Shown here piece after piece: positions 35,250 through 47,280 of a DNA stretch of 64,000 nucleotides. Where the stretch lies: assembly GCF_030272615.1 (NCBI RefSeq), contig NC_081413.1, positions 337,434,802 to 337,498,801 on the forward strand, written 5' to 3'. How positions within the stretch are numbered: position 1 is the stretch's first letter; each line of letters starts with the position of its first letter. The notes under the pieces were generated by a model that was not told where the DNA came from, did no database searches, and saw nothing but the letters and a program-made list of their open reading frames with translations. Position numbers and translations under genes: made by a program. This stretch comes from Cryptomeria japonica. Taxonomy: Eukaryota > Streptophyta > Pinopsida > Cupressales > Cupressaceae.

Positions 35250-36087
35250 CCCCCATGTTAGTAACTTTGTTTATATCTATATGATTTAAATTGTAATTGA
35301 TTAGTATCTCTTCCCCTGCACTTATTGATTTTATCGCACATACGAATACATAATTTCCTTCGTGCGCCTCAAATATGCAATTGGGTTGCTTATTAGTTGA
35401 CCCAGGTCACCTACTATTTATAAAACCTAAAATATTCCTTGTTTCTTTTGGCCTTCCATCAGTTTATACAGCCACTCATTTAATTTGATCATCATCTTTC
35501 TATTGTATATAATATGCTGATAGTGCATACCTACACATACTTTTTTTATATCAAACAATCTGCATCCAGTTTTTGTAATTATAACAAGGTACGACATACT
35601 CCATCAATTCAAAAACTTTGTTGTAATAGACCTTTATGTAGTCCATAGAAAATAGGCCCAAACCATGTAATGACGAAGGTTCTATGCGATATATCCTCTT
35701 GTTAACACAAAAATTAATGTTTATTGGAGGAAGTTCCTTGGGTACAAATTGTTTCTATAGATGTTTGTACCTCAAGGGAGCCTCTATGTCACCTTTGGTC
35801 TCATAATCATAAGAACATGACCCCCCTTGAGCAAGGAAAAATTCCATGCATTTATTGAATTTTATTCTAATCTTTTGACCTCTAGTTGTTCTCCCTATTT
35901 TAGACCTACTACATGTCTCACTTTTGTCGACTATTCCTACATTTCCCTCACTTGAGGAAGACACATCTGACAAATACCTATTTGGTGGTACCTGCACTCC
36001 ATCAAATGAGAGATTTAGTTGGTAATTAGAGAGATACTTTTCAAATGAGGGTAATGTTGATGAAAAAGTCATCCTTGAAGTTGACAT
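35250..36087 (-). pseudogene. SET-domain-like frame inside the CACTA element
   Basis: A single minus-strand frame runs from ATG at 36087 to about 35250, interrupted by six stops (35755, then near 35552, 35501, 35477, 35465 and 35407). After about 110 residues of Ser/Arg-rich N-terminus it shows the SET-fold motifs in order. They are IEPSSLHGLGLFS (S-x-x-HG-x-GLF entry motif, near 35670), GFINSR followed by NKQPNC (the R/G-F-INxxxxPN pseudoknot motif, near 35420-35380) and ISAGEEILINYN (GEE-x-x-x-xY motif, near 35320-35285). SET domains are lysine methyltransferases; the final NYN stands where active enzymes often have DY(G). The frame lies between tnp2 and the Transposase_24 gene on the same strand and may be the N-terminal exon of the latter, since a splice-donor-like ggtatgt follows. 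Confidence 0.65.
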
Positions 36088-36636
36088 TGAGATTAAAAAT
36101 TGAATAAGTCCAACTGGGGCTTCAAGTGTTGATAACTGTACTAGATTTGCTGCTAATGTTGAGGTTTGAAGAACCGAGGAAGTTTGTTTTCCTAGTAATT
36201 TTTTTAAAATAAACTATTTCTATAGGGTGTATTGACTTATACCTATCGATCCATGAGGCTGTGCAGGATCCTCATCAAAGGGGTTCATGTTCCTATATAT
36301 GTAATTCAATTATCTTATGTTAGCTAAAAATTACACGATACGTATACTAAAAATTACATAGTACACAACATGAACAATATGCAATCATCATAATCATTGT
36401 ATATATTTTTATTCCTTACCTTTACTTTATGTAGACTGTGCAAGATCCTCAACTAAAGGGTTGACGATGTCTATAGTCAATTACCTATTTACACCAAGGG
36501 TGGAAACATCACACAAAATATATAAATGAAATCAACACCAACAATTGAGCATCATAAGCATTAGATTTATAATTTAATAAACAATAAATACATATGTATC
36601 ATCATATATGTAATTAAGCATCATAGGTAGCACATA

Positions 36637-36864
36637 TGTATCATCATAAACATGTAATCTATCACATATGCATCCTAAATCACCATCCATCACATAACTA
36701 ATAGACAGTCCACATTCCATAAATAAACACAAAGTTCAAAAAATGTCAAATGTATCATCATATAAATGTAATCCATCATATATGTATTTTAAATCACCAT
36801 CCATCACATAGCTAATAAACAATCCAAATTCCATAAATAAACATAAAGTTCAAAAAATGTCATA
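36637..36864 (+). repeat. 114-bp tandem duplication
   Basis: The unit beginning tgtatcatcata at 36637 starts again at 36751. The two copies share caccatccatcacata and ttcaaaaaatgtca with about ten differences. Confidence 0.85.
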
Positions 36865-36934
36865 CATTTCATTCATGTCATTGATCTTCTTCTTCATCCA
36901 ACTCATCATCATGAAAATCATGATCATCATCGCC

Positions 36935-36996
<62 letters not shown>

Positions 36997-37137
36997 CATC
37001 TTCATCGTCATCATCATCATCATCGTCATAGTCATCGTCATCATCATCATCATCGTCATCATCATCATCATCATCGTCGTCATCGTCATCACCATCATCA
37101 CCATAACCATCACCATCATCATCATCATCATCATCAA
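36935..37137 (+). repeat. Strand-switching ATG/CAT trinucleotide microsatellite
   Basis: About 62 bp of pure (ATG)n at 36935-36996 passes directly into about 140 bp of (CAT)n interrupted by cgt, cac and cata. Because CAT is the complement of ATG, the two halves form a potential hairpin with a stem of up to about 60 bp. The Met- and Ile-rich open frames on both strands (36850-37140 and 36857-37153) are artefacts of the repeat. Confidence 0.95.
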
Positions 37138-37175
37138 CATAATGTATATTTAAAAGATTAAGAATTAATTAACTA

Positions 37176-39640
37176 CTATAACATCTTATAATTACCTCTC
37201 ACTTTCTTCAATCTACCTTTCTCCATAATGTACTCCCCTTCTAATTTGTTAATGGGGTTGGGATCCCAAATGCGATCTACGTGGATCTCTACTAAAAACT
37301 TAGGAAGATATTCAATAATGTACACCATAGTCTGGTATACCATATATCCCTCCACCATGGAACCCTCAGGATGTTCTCTTTGTCAAACCAAAGGCTTCAA
37401 AAATTTCAAGTGCCTCTCAACCATCCACATTGACCTAGTGTGTACAAGTCCACACAATTCAATCTCCTCAACTTGGTGTATGAGGTATTGTTCTTGTGCA
37501 TTGAAAAAAGTTGAAGGTAGACACTTTTGCATTTCACACATTAAATGAGCAATTTTTCTCTTCCAATATTTTATATCTTCTTTATGGATTTCTTTAGATG
37601 ACAACCACCTAGAAGAGATTCAAGATGCAAAAATATATAAACGAGACTTTAAAAAATAATATATAATATATTACATAACAAGTAAAACAAATGGAAAATA
37701 TATTATCTATACAACAAATTGAACAAAGATCACTACTTACCTCATGTATTTTCCAAGATCATATATGACTTGGCATTATTGTCAAAGCTGTCTGGGAGAG
37801 ATAGAGGTAGAACGTACTGGAATAATTATCAAATGATCTTTTCATTGTTTTCTAACATAATATAATGAAAAGTACATGCGTAGTATACAAATATTTAGTA
37901 AATTCATAAGAATATGAATTACCTTAATGAAGGTATGCCAATCATGTGTTTTCATCCTTGGCCCAAATTCACTTTTCTTTGATATGAGATTGTTTATGTT
38001 CGCAAAACATCCTATGGGAAATCGAATTTTTTTGTATGAATTCTTTTATAGAATTGCTTTGCTGGTTTGTTAATAACCAAGGAAGGGCACTTATATTAAT
38101 CTAGTCTCCATTTCTATTTGATTGAATGACATTTTTCATTGCATGATTGGATTCCTGAATGTCACAACAAATTTTAACAATTTTTTCTTTGTCATGCCTT
38201 CCCTCCAATATGTATAGTATCAAACAAATGCACAATTTGTAGCTGCTCATAGTAGGGCAACCTACTAAGGTGGCCATTAATGCCTTGATGACCTTCACGA
38301 TCATCAATTACATCATCAGTAAACAAAACACAAAAGAAAAAAAAATTCCAAACATAAACCATTAGATGGAATGACATTACCTTGACGATTAATTCTATTA
38401 TATTCCAACTTCCATAGGCAAGGTGTCATTCTTTGTGGCTTTGATTTAGTCTCTTCTTTCCCATTGAAAAGATGTTTTTCAGTATTTCAATAGTTATGAT
38501 TTCTATGGAGGAAGTGCCTATACTCATCAAACACCTTCTTTCCCAAACTTTTTGAATGATGAGATTTCATCTTTGGACTACAAACTGGACATGAAAATTT
38601 TCCCTTTGTTTGAAGACCTACAAGATAATGTATAATTGGATTAAATATGTTAATTTTTATAATTATAATTATTATGCGCAACTTGAACACTGTAACATAC
38701 CACAAAAATTTGTTAGCCTTGGGGCATCATGTATTGTCCATACAAGAATTGCATGGAATTGAAATTACCTTTGTCCTATTGTCTAGAGACGTCATACATA
38801 GTGACACCATTCCATAACTCCAACAACTCGTTGATAAGAGGCTCAATATATAAATTCATATCTTTAACTTGGTACTTACCTAGTTGAATGAACAAAAATA
38901 TTACATAATTATTATGACCATTTTACTGCAATATCTATAATTAAATGTAGATGACTATTAAATGATAAAATATCTGGAACAATCATCACCAAGATTATGT
39001 GCTCCCTCTTTATTGACATCCATGGAGGAATGTTATTTTTGATAACAAAAACTAGCCACACCAAGTAAACAGATCTCATCTCTCCAAATGGATTGACACC
39101 ATCTGCTACCAATAAAAGCTTGAGATTACAAGGTTCTTCTTTAAAGTGTGGCCACTTTTTGTCTATGTCCAAAAATACTAAACCATCTACAGGCAGTCGA
39201 ATAATGTCATCTCGACTTCTATTGTGTGCATGGTAATGCATAAATTGTGCCAAGCAAGTGCACCTGAATAATCGTTGCATACATGGAATAATGGGAATAT
39301 AACGAAGAACCTTGCAAGGCACCCTTTTTGTTATTTGATTTGTTTGATATCTACTAATATGACATTCAAGGCATTGTGTTGCAAATTCATGTTGTTTATG
39401 ATATATAATATGATCATTGGGACAAGCATATATTTCTTGATACTCCATTCCAATATCTAGAAGATAATTCTCGGTATGAGCGAGGTAGAATATTTGATGG
39501 TGGTAACAAAAATCACCTATCAATCTACAGAATATTAATTTATTAATATAAAGAATATTAATGGTACATGATTCACCCTTTATTAACTATAATGACATAT
39601 ACGACATACCTTAACATATGTGAGATTGTTATATTGGATA
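37176..39640 (-). pseudogene. CACTA tnp2-type transposase, middle and C-terminal exons
   Basis: Read downward on the minus strand. A short exon ends at a donor-like GTATGT near 39606. The next exon (about 39536-38880) is the Transposase_21 (tnp2) core: IYACPNDHIIYHKQHEF, then a zinc-type CLEC, PCKVLRYIPIIPCMQRLF, ADGVNPFGEM and NNIPPWMSIKRE. Further pieces are VWTIHDAPRLTNFCG (about 38740), GKFSCPVCSPKMKSHHSKS (38600), FGPRMKTHDWHTFIKV (37965), and a DUF4218-type region EMQKCLPSTFFNAQEQYLI, then ELCGLVHTRSMWMVERHLKF (37530-37390) and HPEGSMVEGYMVYQT. Stops include 38912, near 37380 (TGA where Trp or Arg is expected) and 37176. The enzyme cuts and pastes the element by its CACTA ends. Copia 3 splits the N-terminal exon. 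Confidence 0.85.
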
Positions 39641-41110
39641 TGTTGGCAATATTACAAGGATATTGAGAAAGTTGTTGATGATTATGGACATAACTGATTA
39701 AAGATGTTTTACTATCTTGATATTATTATTTTGTCATTGATGTCAAGAAATTGATTTTCTAATTCAGTATGATGTTGCCATATCTTAAGAAATATGATAT
39801 GAAGATTATAAAGAAGTCGGTAAAGACACAGGAAAGAATATGATGAATAAAGGGATAAGTTATTCAATGGGAAACTCTGCCGAGTCAGACAATGATGAGA
39901 TCTTGATGTTTTAGATTGTTCTAACATAATACATATGTTGTAAAAAGTAAAGGTTAATACTATACTATGTTATCAAGCAAAGAACCTAGTCGGTAAACCC
40001 TAAGGAACCTAGTTGGTAAACCCTAAGGTTATCACAGTTGGTTAATAAAGACAGGATGTCTACCGAGTAAAGTTTAGTATTCACTGAGTTGTAACCGAGC
40101 TATAACAGAATGCATTAAATGTTTACATGTGATATTTAATGAAAAATGCTGATGAGATGGAGCGGATCAATGATTGGCAAGCCGTAGAAAAAGTTTGTTA
40201 ACGAATCTAAGGCAATGGAAAGTCGGCAAGAAGATCTATAGCTCAGATTGAACCGCATTACCCTAACACAAGTTCCAAGGTGGGGTAAAACATTTTCAGA
40301 TCGAAAGATACAATGAACCTAGACAAGATTGAAGATCTGATGGCTATGATTGATCATGGGAAATGTGATCAAGGAGATTAAGCAGTTAGAAGATTGTTTA
40401 TAAATAAGGAACTGTTGATAAACAATATGTGTGGGCAAGTGTATGCACAGGGATGCTACATAGTTATTACTGAGCATAGAAGCTTGAAGACCTGTTAGAA
40501 TAACAGAGTATTGATGCCCAGTAGATAGACAAGATTAGTTCTATGTCTAGATTGTATTGAACAAATAAGAATCTACTTTAGCATTTTAGATGTGAAGTTG
40601 CAGATAGATTGTATTACTGTTATTTTGTGAAAGTGATAGGAAATCTCTTAACCAAGTGGACTTAACAGTCTTATATGTAAATCCTCTAACAAGGTGACAT
40701 TCTAAATGAGTGTTTGAAATCCTTTGACAAGCTCCCTTCTAACAAAGTGAAGATCCTAACAGATCTGAGGGAAATCCCTTAACTGGGTCACATCTAGCAA
40801 TGTGTTTTGTAATCTTTAATAGGATTGGCTTTTAACCAAGAATACTCTAGAAGAGTATATTTCTTAGTGGGTCCAAAATCCCATAGTGGTTTTTCCCTAT
40901 TTGGGTTTCCATGTTAAATCTGGTGTTATGAGGTTTATATTGTTCATATGCTTTTGAGTTTGCATGTTTGACAGTTTTTATTATATGACTGATATATGTT
41001 ACCGAGGTTGAATCTGATGTTTTTATGGATGAATAAGTTTGTATGATTCACCCCCCCTCTCATCTTGTTGGCTATTGGATTTGTACTTATATTAAGTATT
41101 AGAACTATCA
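39641..41110 (+). repeat. 5' LTR of copia 3
   Basis: Begins TGTTGGCAATATTAC, ends GAACTATCA. A TATA box (TATAAATA) lies at 40399-40406. Downstream there are repeats of the type taaccaagtgga, tctaacaaggtgaca and tctaacaaagtgaag (about 40650-40760). Confidence 0.94.
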
Positions 41111-41123
41111 ATTGGTATCAGAG
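41111..41123 (+). promoter_or_regulatory. Primer-binding site of copia 3 (tRNA-iMet type)
   Basis: ATTGGTATCAGAGC follows the LTR end directly and gives the full TGGTATCAGAGC match. Confidence 0.92.
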
Positions 41124-41174
41124 CATTGGAGTCCGAAAGGAAAGTTTAAAAGCACTTGAGTTAAAGATCCAAAG

Positions 41175-44100
41175 ATGTATAAGAGGGATGCACCTAAGCT
41201 AAATAAGTCAAGTTTCTCTACATGGCAGAAAAGGATGAAGCTACATCTATCAGGAGTTGGAGAATATGCTTTATACTATCTGGAAAATGATTTTATTGCA
41301 TCGAGCACCTATCCATTGACTATGGAAGAGATAAAGGCAAAGCAAGAACACATTCAAGCAATGATTGAAATAACATCTGCATTAACCGATTTTGAGTTTA
41401 ATGATCTAGAAGGCTGAAATGATGCAAAGGCAATGTGGACTAAGCTCATATCTGTATATGGAGGAGATGAACATGTTCAAAAAGCAAAAGTTGATAGTCT
41501 AAGAGGACAACTTGAATCTATGAGGATGAATGAAGGTGAGAACATAACCCAGTACAGTACAAGACTAAAGGAGATTGTAAATCAAATCAAAGGAGCAGGA
41601 GGAACTATTGAAGAAAAGGATGCGACAAGTAAGTTGTTAAGAACCCTTCTACCTGCCTATGCAATTCGAGTCTCTGCAATCAATGAATTGAGGTCTATAC
41701 CTAATATGCCAGTTTCCTTAGATGCCACTATTGGTACGCTTCATGCATTTGAGTTAAGTAATTTTGATAACAGTAGGTCATCAGTAAATAAAGTTGAATC
41801 TGCATTTAGTTCTTTTCATTTGAATGAATCTAATGATTACAATGAGAGAATGTATAAGTACTCCGAAGGAGATCATAGTGGAGCAAGTGAAAGATTTCGG
41901 AAGAACATGGAGGAGGTACATATACTGTATGAAGAAATCAAAAAGCAAGAAGAATTTGAAGGACTATTGGCCAAAAGGTTACCAAGAGGCAAAGGTAAGT
42001 ATAAAGGAAAACTACCTTTGAAATGTTTCAATTGTGATAAGATTGGACATATGGCTTCTAACTGTCCTGACAAAGATTTCACTGAAAAGAGAAATTACCG
42101 AGAAGACAAACAGAAAGATAATCATTACAGAGGTCACCAAGACTTCAGAAGAAGAGACAAAAAGACATGCTTAATTGCTAATGAGGAATTTGAAGATGAT
42201 AAATCAAATGAGACTGATACAGAGGAAGTTGTTTATGTGGCTATCAAGGATGGATCAGATGAAGAAAGGTATGAAGAAAAAGCCCTAATATCTCACATAA
42301 ACACTAATGATTCTTGGATTATAGATAGTGGATGCTCACATCATATGATAGGAGATAAACACAAGTTTGTTATGTTAGAAGATTATGATGGAGGCTATGT
42401 TAGATTTGGTAATGATGCACCATGTCCAGTAAGAGGTAAAGGATCCATAACACTTCTTGATAAAGCAAGATGCAATTATGTTTATTGGGTTGAAGGTTTG
42501 AAATATAATTTGTTAAGTGTAGCACAACTAAACAACACAGGTTACTGAATAGATTTTTAGAAAGGAATTGTCAAAGTTCATGACAAAAATGGAAAGTTAG
42601 CTGCTACCAGGACACAAACAAAAGGTAATACATTTCACCTTGACTCTACTCACAACAAGTGTTTGCATGCAAAGATTGATAATACCTGGTTATGGCATAA
42701 AAGGTTTTGTCATGTTAATTTTGATAATCTGATCAAGATAAGTAAAAAGCACAGAGTAAGAGGTCTACCAAGTCTTGAAAAACCTGAGAATGCTATGTGC
42801 CGAGGATGCCAGATGGGTAAGATGACAAGATCCAGCTTTACAAGTAAGTCCTACACTTCTAAGGGAATTTTAGATCTTGTGCACACTGATCTTTGTGGTC
42901 CTATGAAAGTCCAAAGTTATTATGGTGATAAGTATTTCATATTATTTGTGGAGGATTATTCAAGGATGATGTCAGTAATGTTTTTAAAAGAAAAATCAGA
43001 AGCTTTTCAAATATTTAAGTGGTACAAGGCTAGAGTTGAAAATGAAACAGGAAGACAACTGAAATGTCTTAGATCAGATAGAGGAGGAGAGTTCACATCT
43101 GATGATTTCAACCTATTTTGTAATGATCATGGTATTAAAAGACAAGTCTCTGCACCAAGAACTCCACAGCAGAATGGAATAGCTGAAAGAAGAAACAAAT
43201 CTATTGTGGATTGTGCTAGAACACTGATGATTAAGAAGAAGGTTCCACAAACATTTTGGAGAGAAGCAATAAGCACAACTATTTACACCTTGAACCAAGT
43301 TCAATTGAAGAAAGGTACTTTGAAGACACCTTATGAAATCTGGTATGGCAAGAAACCTAATGTAAGTTATTTTAAGATCTTTGGAAGAAAATGCTATGTT
43401 CATAAAGATGATAGAAATGGCAAGTTTGATCAGAAAAGTGAAGAAGGAACATTTCTAGGATATTCTTCTAGAAGCAAAGCATTTAAATGTCTGATCAAAT
43501 CATCTAAAAAAATAGTAGAAAATGCAAATGTGAAAATTGATGAATTTGTAGAAAGAACTAATGACAGGAATTCCAAAGAACCAGAAGACTATGATGAATT
43601 TGTCTATGTGCAACCGAGAAGTCCTACCGAGATAACTGTTGAAGGAAATGAGGAAGATATCCAGTTACCGAGTGATGAAGAGTATCATACAGAGCCTACC
43701 GAGCCTATATTAGCCAAATATGTCAGAAGACACCATGCACCAAGTCAAATTATAGGAGATAAGGATGATCTAGTGATGACAAGGAACAAACTGAGACAGA
43801 ACACATGTTTGATATCTGAATTTGAACCAAGAATAGTGAAAGAGGCATTCAATAATGAAGATTGGATAAATGCTATGACTGAAGAGATTGATCAAATCAA
43901 GAAGAATGACACATGGACACTGGTCCCAAGACCGAAGGACAAAAATGTAATCGGTACAAAGTGGATCTTCAGAAACAAGCTAAATGAGAAAGGTGAGGTC
44001 ATTCGGAACAAAGCAATATTGGTTTGCAAAGGTTATTCCCAAGAAGAAGGAATTGATTATGGTGAGACTTTTGCACCTGTTGCTAGACTTGAAGGAGTTA

Positions 44101-45359
44101 GAACATTGTTGGCATATGCTGCTTTCAAGAACTTCAAGGTATATCAAATGGATGTCAAATCTACATTTCTGAATGGAATATTAGAAGAAGAAGTTTTCAT
44201 TGAACAACCTGAAGGATTTGTTGAAGACAATAATAAAGATCAGGTATGTAAATTGAACAAAGCTTTATATGGTCTGAAACAAGCACCTAGAGCATGGTAT
44301 GAAAGATTGCACTCTTATTTGATTAAGATTGGTTTTATAAGGACAAGTGAGAACAACAACATGTACATAAAGAATGATGAAAATGGAATACTAATCTCAG
44401 CCATATTTGTTGATGATATTATATTTTGTGGAAATGACTCTTTATGCAAGAACTTTGGAAATGAAATGAGCAAAGAATTTGAGATGTCATTAATTGGTGA
44501 GATAAAGTATTTTATAGCCTTACAGATACTACAAATGAAAAATGAAATTTTCATTACTCAATCCAAATACATAAAGGAAATCTTGAAGAAATTTGGAATG
44601 GAGGATTCAAAGCTAGTAAGTACTCCTATGACTACAAACTACAAACTATCAAAGAATGATGAATCTGCATCTGTTGATGAGACACTCTACCGATCCATGA
44701 TTGGAAAACTACAATATGTTGTTCACAACAAGCCAGATATAGCACATGCAGTAGGTATTGTTGCAAGATTCTCTACAGATCCTAAAGAAATACACATGAC
44801 AACAATCAAAAGAATTTTCAGATACTTGAAAGGCACTGAAGATTATGGCTTAGTATATCAGAAAGGAAATAATTTTGATTTAAAAGTTTATACTGATGCT
44901 GATTGGGCAGGCAACATTGATGACAGAAAAAGCACAAGTGGAGGAGCTTTCTTCTTAGGAGAAAGACTAGTGAGTTGGCTTAGCAAGAAACAAGGATGTG
45001 TTTCTCAGTCAATAGCCGAAGCTGAATATGTTGCTGCAACACTGAATTGTACCAACATTGCATGGATCAAACAATTGTTGGAAGGTATAAATGAGAAATT
45101 TATTGAGCCAGTAACTATATTCTATGATAATACTAGTGCCATTAATATTTCAAAGAACCCTGTTATGCACTCTAAAACAAAGCACATATATATCAAATAT
45201 CATTATCTTAGAGAATAAGCTCAAGAGAAGAAAGTGGTGTTGGAATATGTTAACACAAAGGAACAAATAGCTGATATATTCACCAAGCCACTACTAAAGG
45301 ACACTTTTGAATATCTCAGAAGTAAGTTAGGGGTCCTACAACTATCTTTTACTCACTGA
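41175..45359 (+). pseudogene. copia 3 gag-pol polyprotein, nearly intact, four stops
   Basis: ATG at 41175. Gag ends with one intact zinc knuckle CFNCDKIGHMASNC (about 42022-42063). Protease has an intact DSGCSHHM (about 42323). Integrase has H-x-H near 42695-42710, CRGCQMGK (42800) and the DDE triad in TDLCGP (42884), RSDRGGEF (43075) and IAERRN (43180). RT (about 43860-44600) carries [11 protein letters not shown] and FVDDIIF (44405). RNase H has [14 protein letters not shown] and YDNTSA. The frame ends at TGA 45357-45359. Only four stops break it: TGA 41416, TGA 42546 and TAG near 42558 in the protease-integrase linker, and TAA 45217. The first two probably arose from CGA and the others from CAG and CAA. 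All key catalytic residues are present, the best-preserved protein in the window. Confidence 0.95.
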
Positions 45360-45777
45360 TCGAGATCGATGAAAGCATCACTTCGATGACTCTATTGAAT
45401 ATATTTTAGGGAGCTGATGCTAGAGTGATACACTTTAGAATGTTTTTTTGAAAGTGTACTGGAAATAATACTGGGATAATACAGAAAATGATACAGAATT
45501 GTAAACAAATGCTCTGACCGAGACTCAGTTGATACACAACAGCATGAAATAACCTCTTACAACAAGAAATTATGTTTTAGTTCTATTCTTTTTGGCATTG
45601 TTGTCAAAGGGGGAGAAGACCAAGGAGAAGACCTACCCAGGGGGAGAAAACTGAGAAAAGACTACAGATTGAAACCAAAAGAGAAGTCTGATGTATGGGG
45701 GAGAGCATTTCAGCATTTCAAAATCACAACAATCCGAATTCTTAAAGGTCAAATCAATTGGTTTTGCCACCAATGCC
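45360..45777 (+). other. copia 3 3' untranslated region
   Basis: No gene. A PPT-like tgtcaaagggggagaag lies at about 45602-45618 and a second purine run (agggggagaaaa) near 45639. The left arm of the inverted repeat (ttgccaccaatgccaa) is at 45764-45779. Confidence 0.6.
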
Positions 45778-45789
45778 AAAGGAGGAGAT
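45778..45789 (+). promoter_or_regulatory. Polypurine tract of copia 3
   Basis: aaaggaggagat precedes the TG of the 3' LTR at 45790. One G of the copia 1 tract is A here. Confidence 0.85.
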
Positions 45790-47280
45790 TGTTGGCAATA
45801 TTACAAGGATATTGAGAAGGTTGTTGATGATTATGGACATAACTGATTAAAGATGTTTTACTATCTTGATATTATTATTTTGTCATTGATGTCAAGAAAT
45901 TGATTTTCTAATTCAGTATGATGTTGCCATATCTTAAGAAATATGATATGAAGATTATAAAGAAGTCGGTAAAGACACAAGAAATAATATGATGAATAAA
46001 GGGATAAGTTATTCAATGGGCAACTCTACCGAGTTAGACAATGATGAGATCTTGATGTTTTAGATTGTTCTAACATCATACATATGTTGGAAAATGTAAA
46101 GGTTAATACTATACTATGTTATCAAGCAAAGAACCTAGTCGGTAAACCTAAGGAACCTAGTCGGTAAACCCTAAGGTTATCACAGTTGGTTAATAAAGAT
46201 AGAATGTCTACTGAGTAAAGTTTAGTATTCATCGAGTTGTAACCGAGCTATAATAGAATGCATTAAATGTTTACATGTGATATTTAATGAAAGATGCTGA
46301 TGAGCTAGAGCGGATCAATGATTGGAAAGCCGTAGAAAAAGTTTGTTAACGAATCTAAGGCAATGGAAAGTCGGCAAGAAGATCTACAGCTCAAATTGAA
46401 CCGCATTACCCTAACACAAGTTCCAAGATGATTGTGCAAGTTCTGAGGTGGGGTAAAATGTTTTCAGATTGAAAGATACAATGAACCTGGACAAGATTGA
46501 GGATCTGATGGCTATGATTGATCACGGGAAATGTGATCAAGGAGATTAAGCGGTTAGAAGATTGTTTATAAATAAGGAACTATTGATAAACAATATGTGC
46601 GGGCAAGTGTATGCACAGGGATGCTACATAGTGATTACCAAGCACAGAAGCTTGAAGACCTGTTAGAATAACAGAGTATTGATGCCCAACAAATAGACAA
46701 GATTAGTTCTATGTCTAGATTGTATTGAACAAATAAGAATCTTCTTTAGCATTTTAGATATGAAGTTGTAGATAGATTGTATTACTGTTATTTTGTGAAA
46801 GTGATAGGAAATCTCTTAACCGAGTGGACTTAACAGTCTTATATGTAAATCCTCTAACAAGGTGACATTCTAAATGAGTGTTTGAAATACTTTGACAAGG
46901 TCACTTCTAACAAAGTGAAGATCCTAACAGATCTGAGGGAAATCCCTTAACCGGGTCACATCTAGCAATGTGTTTTGTAATCTTTAACAGGATTGGCTTT
47001 TAACCGAGCATACTCTAGAAGAGTATATTTCTTAGTGAGTCAAAAATCCCACAGTGGTTTTTCCCTATTTGGGTTTCCATGTTAAATTTGGTGTTATGAG
47101 GTTTATATTGTTCATATGCTTTTGAGTTTTCATGTTTGACAGTTTTTATTATATGACTGATATATGTTATCGAGGTTGAATCTGATGTTTTTATGGATGA
47201 ATAAGTTTGTATGATTGACTCCCCCCCTCTCATCTTGTTGGCTATTGGATCTGTACTTATATTAAGTATCAGAACTATCA
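45790..47280 (+). repeat. 3' LTR of copia 3
   Basis: Begins TGTTGGCAATATTAC, ends GAACTATCA. A TATA box lies at 46567-46574. It is followed by the target duplication GGATA. Confidence 0.94.

Larger units (their letters stand above)
36088..37175 (-). other. CACTA inter-gene region with repeats
   Basis: No complete gene. Near 36290-36240 a minus-strand exon-like piece MNPFDEDPAQPHGSIG ends in a splice donor (aggtataagt). A degenerate second copy lies near 36475-36425. At 36637-36864 a 114-bp unit is tandemly duplicated. The microsatellite follows at 36935-37137. Confidence 0.5.
39641..47280 (+). mobile_element. Ty1/copia LTR retrotransposon 3, complete, youngest insertion
   Basis: LTRs at 39641-41110 and 45790-47280, both TGTTGGCAATATTAC...ACTATCA. 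They are flanked by a perfect target duplication GGATA (39636-39640 and 47281-47285). A primer site, gag-pol, 3' untranslated region and PPT lie in the expected order. I counted about 9 differences in the first 330 bp of the LTRs, far fewer than in copia 1 or the pol-less element. The second LTR is longer mainly because of a segment of about 20 bp (atgattgtgcaagttctgag near 46428), missing from the first at about 40282. The insertion split an exon of the CACTA tnp2 gene: removing it rejoins FKVMNGLS to NITISHML. Confidence 0.96.

Noticed and set aside
36850-37153. Met-rich and Ile-rich open frames on both strands
   Set aside because: Direct translation of the ATG/CAT microsatellite.
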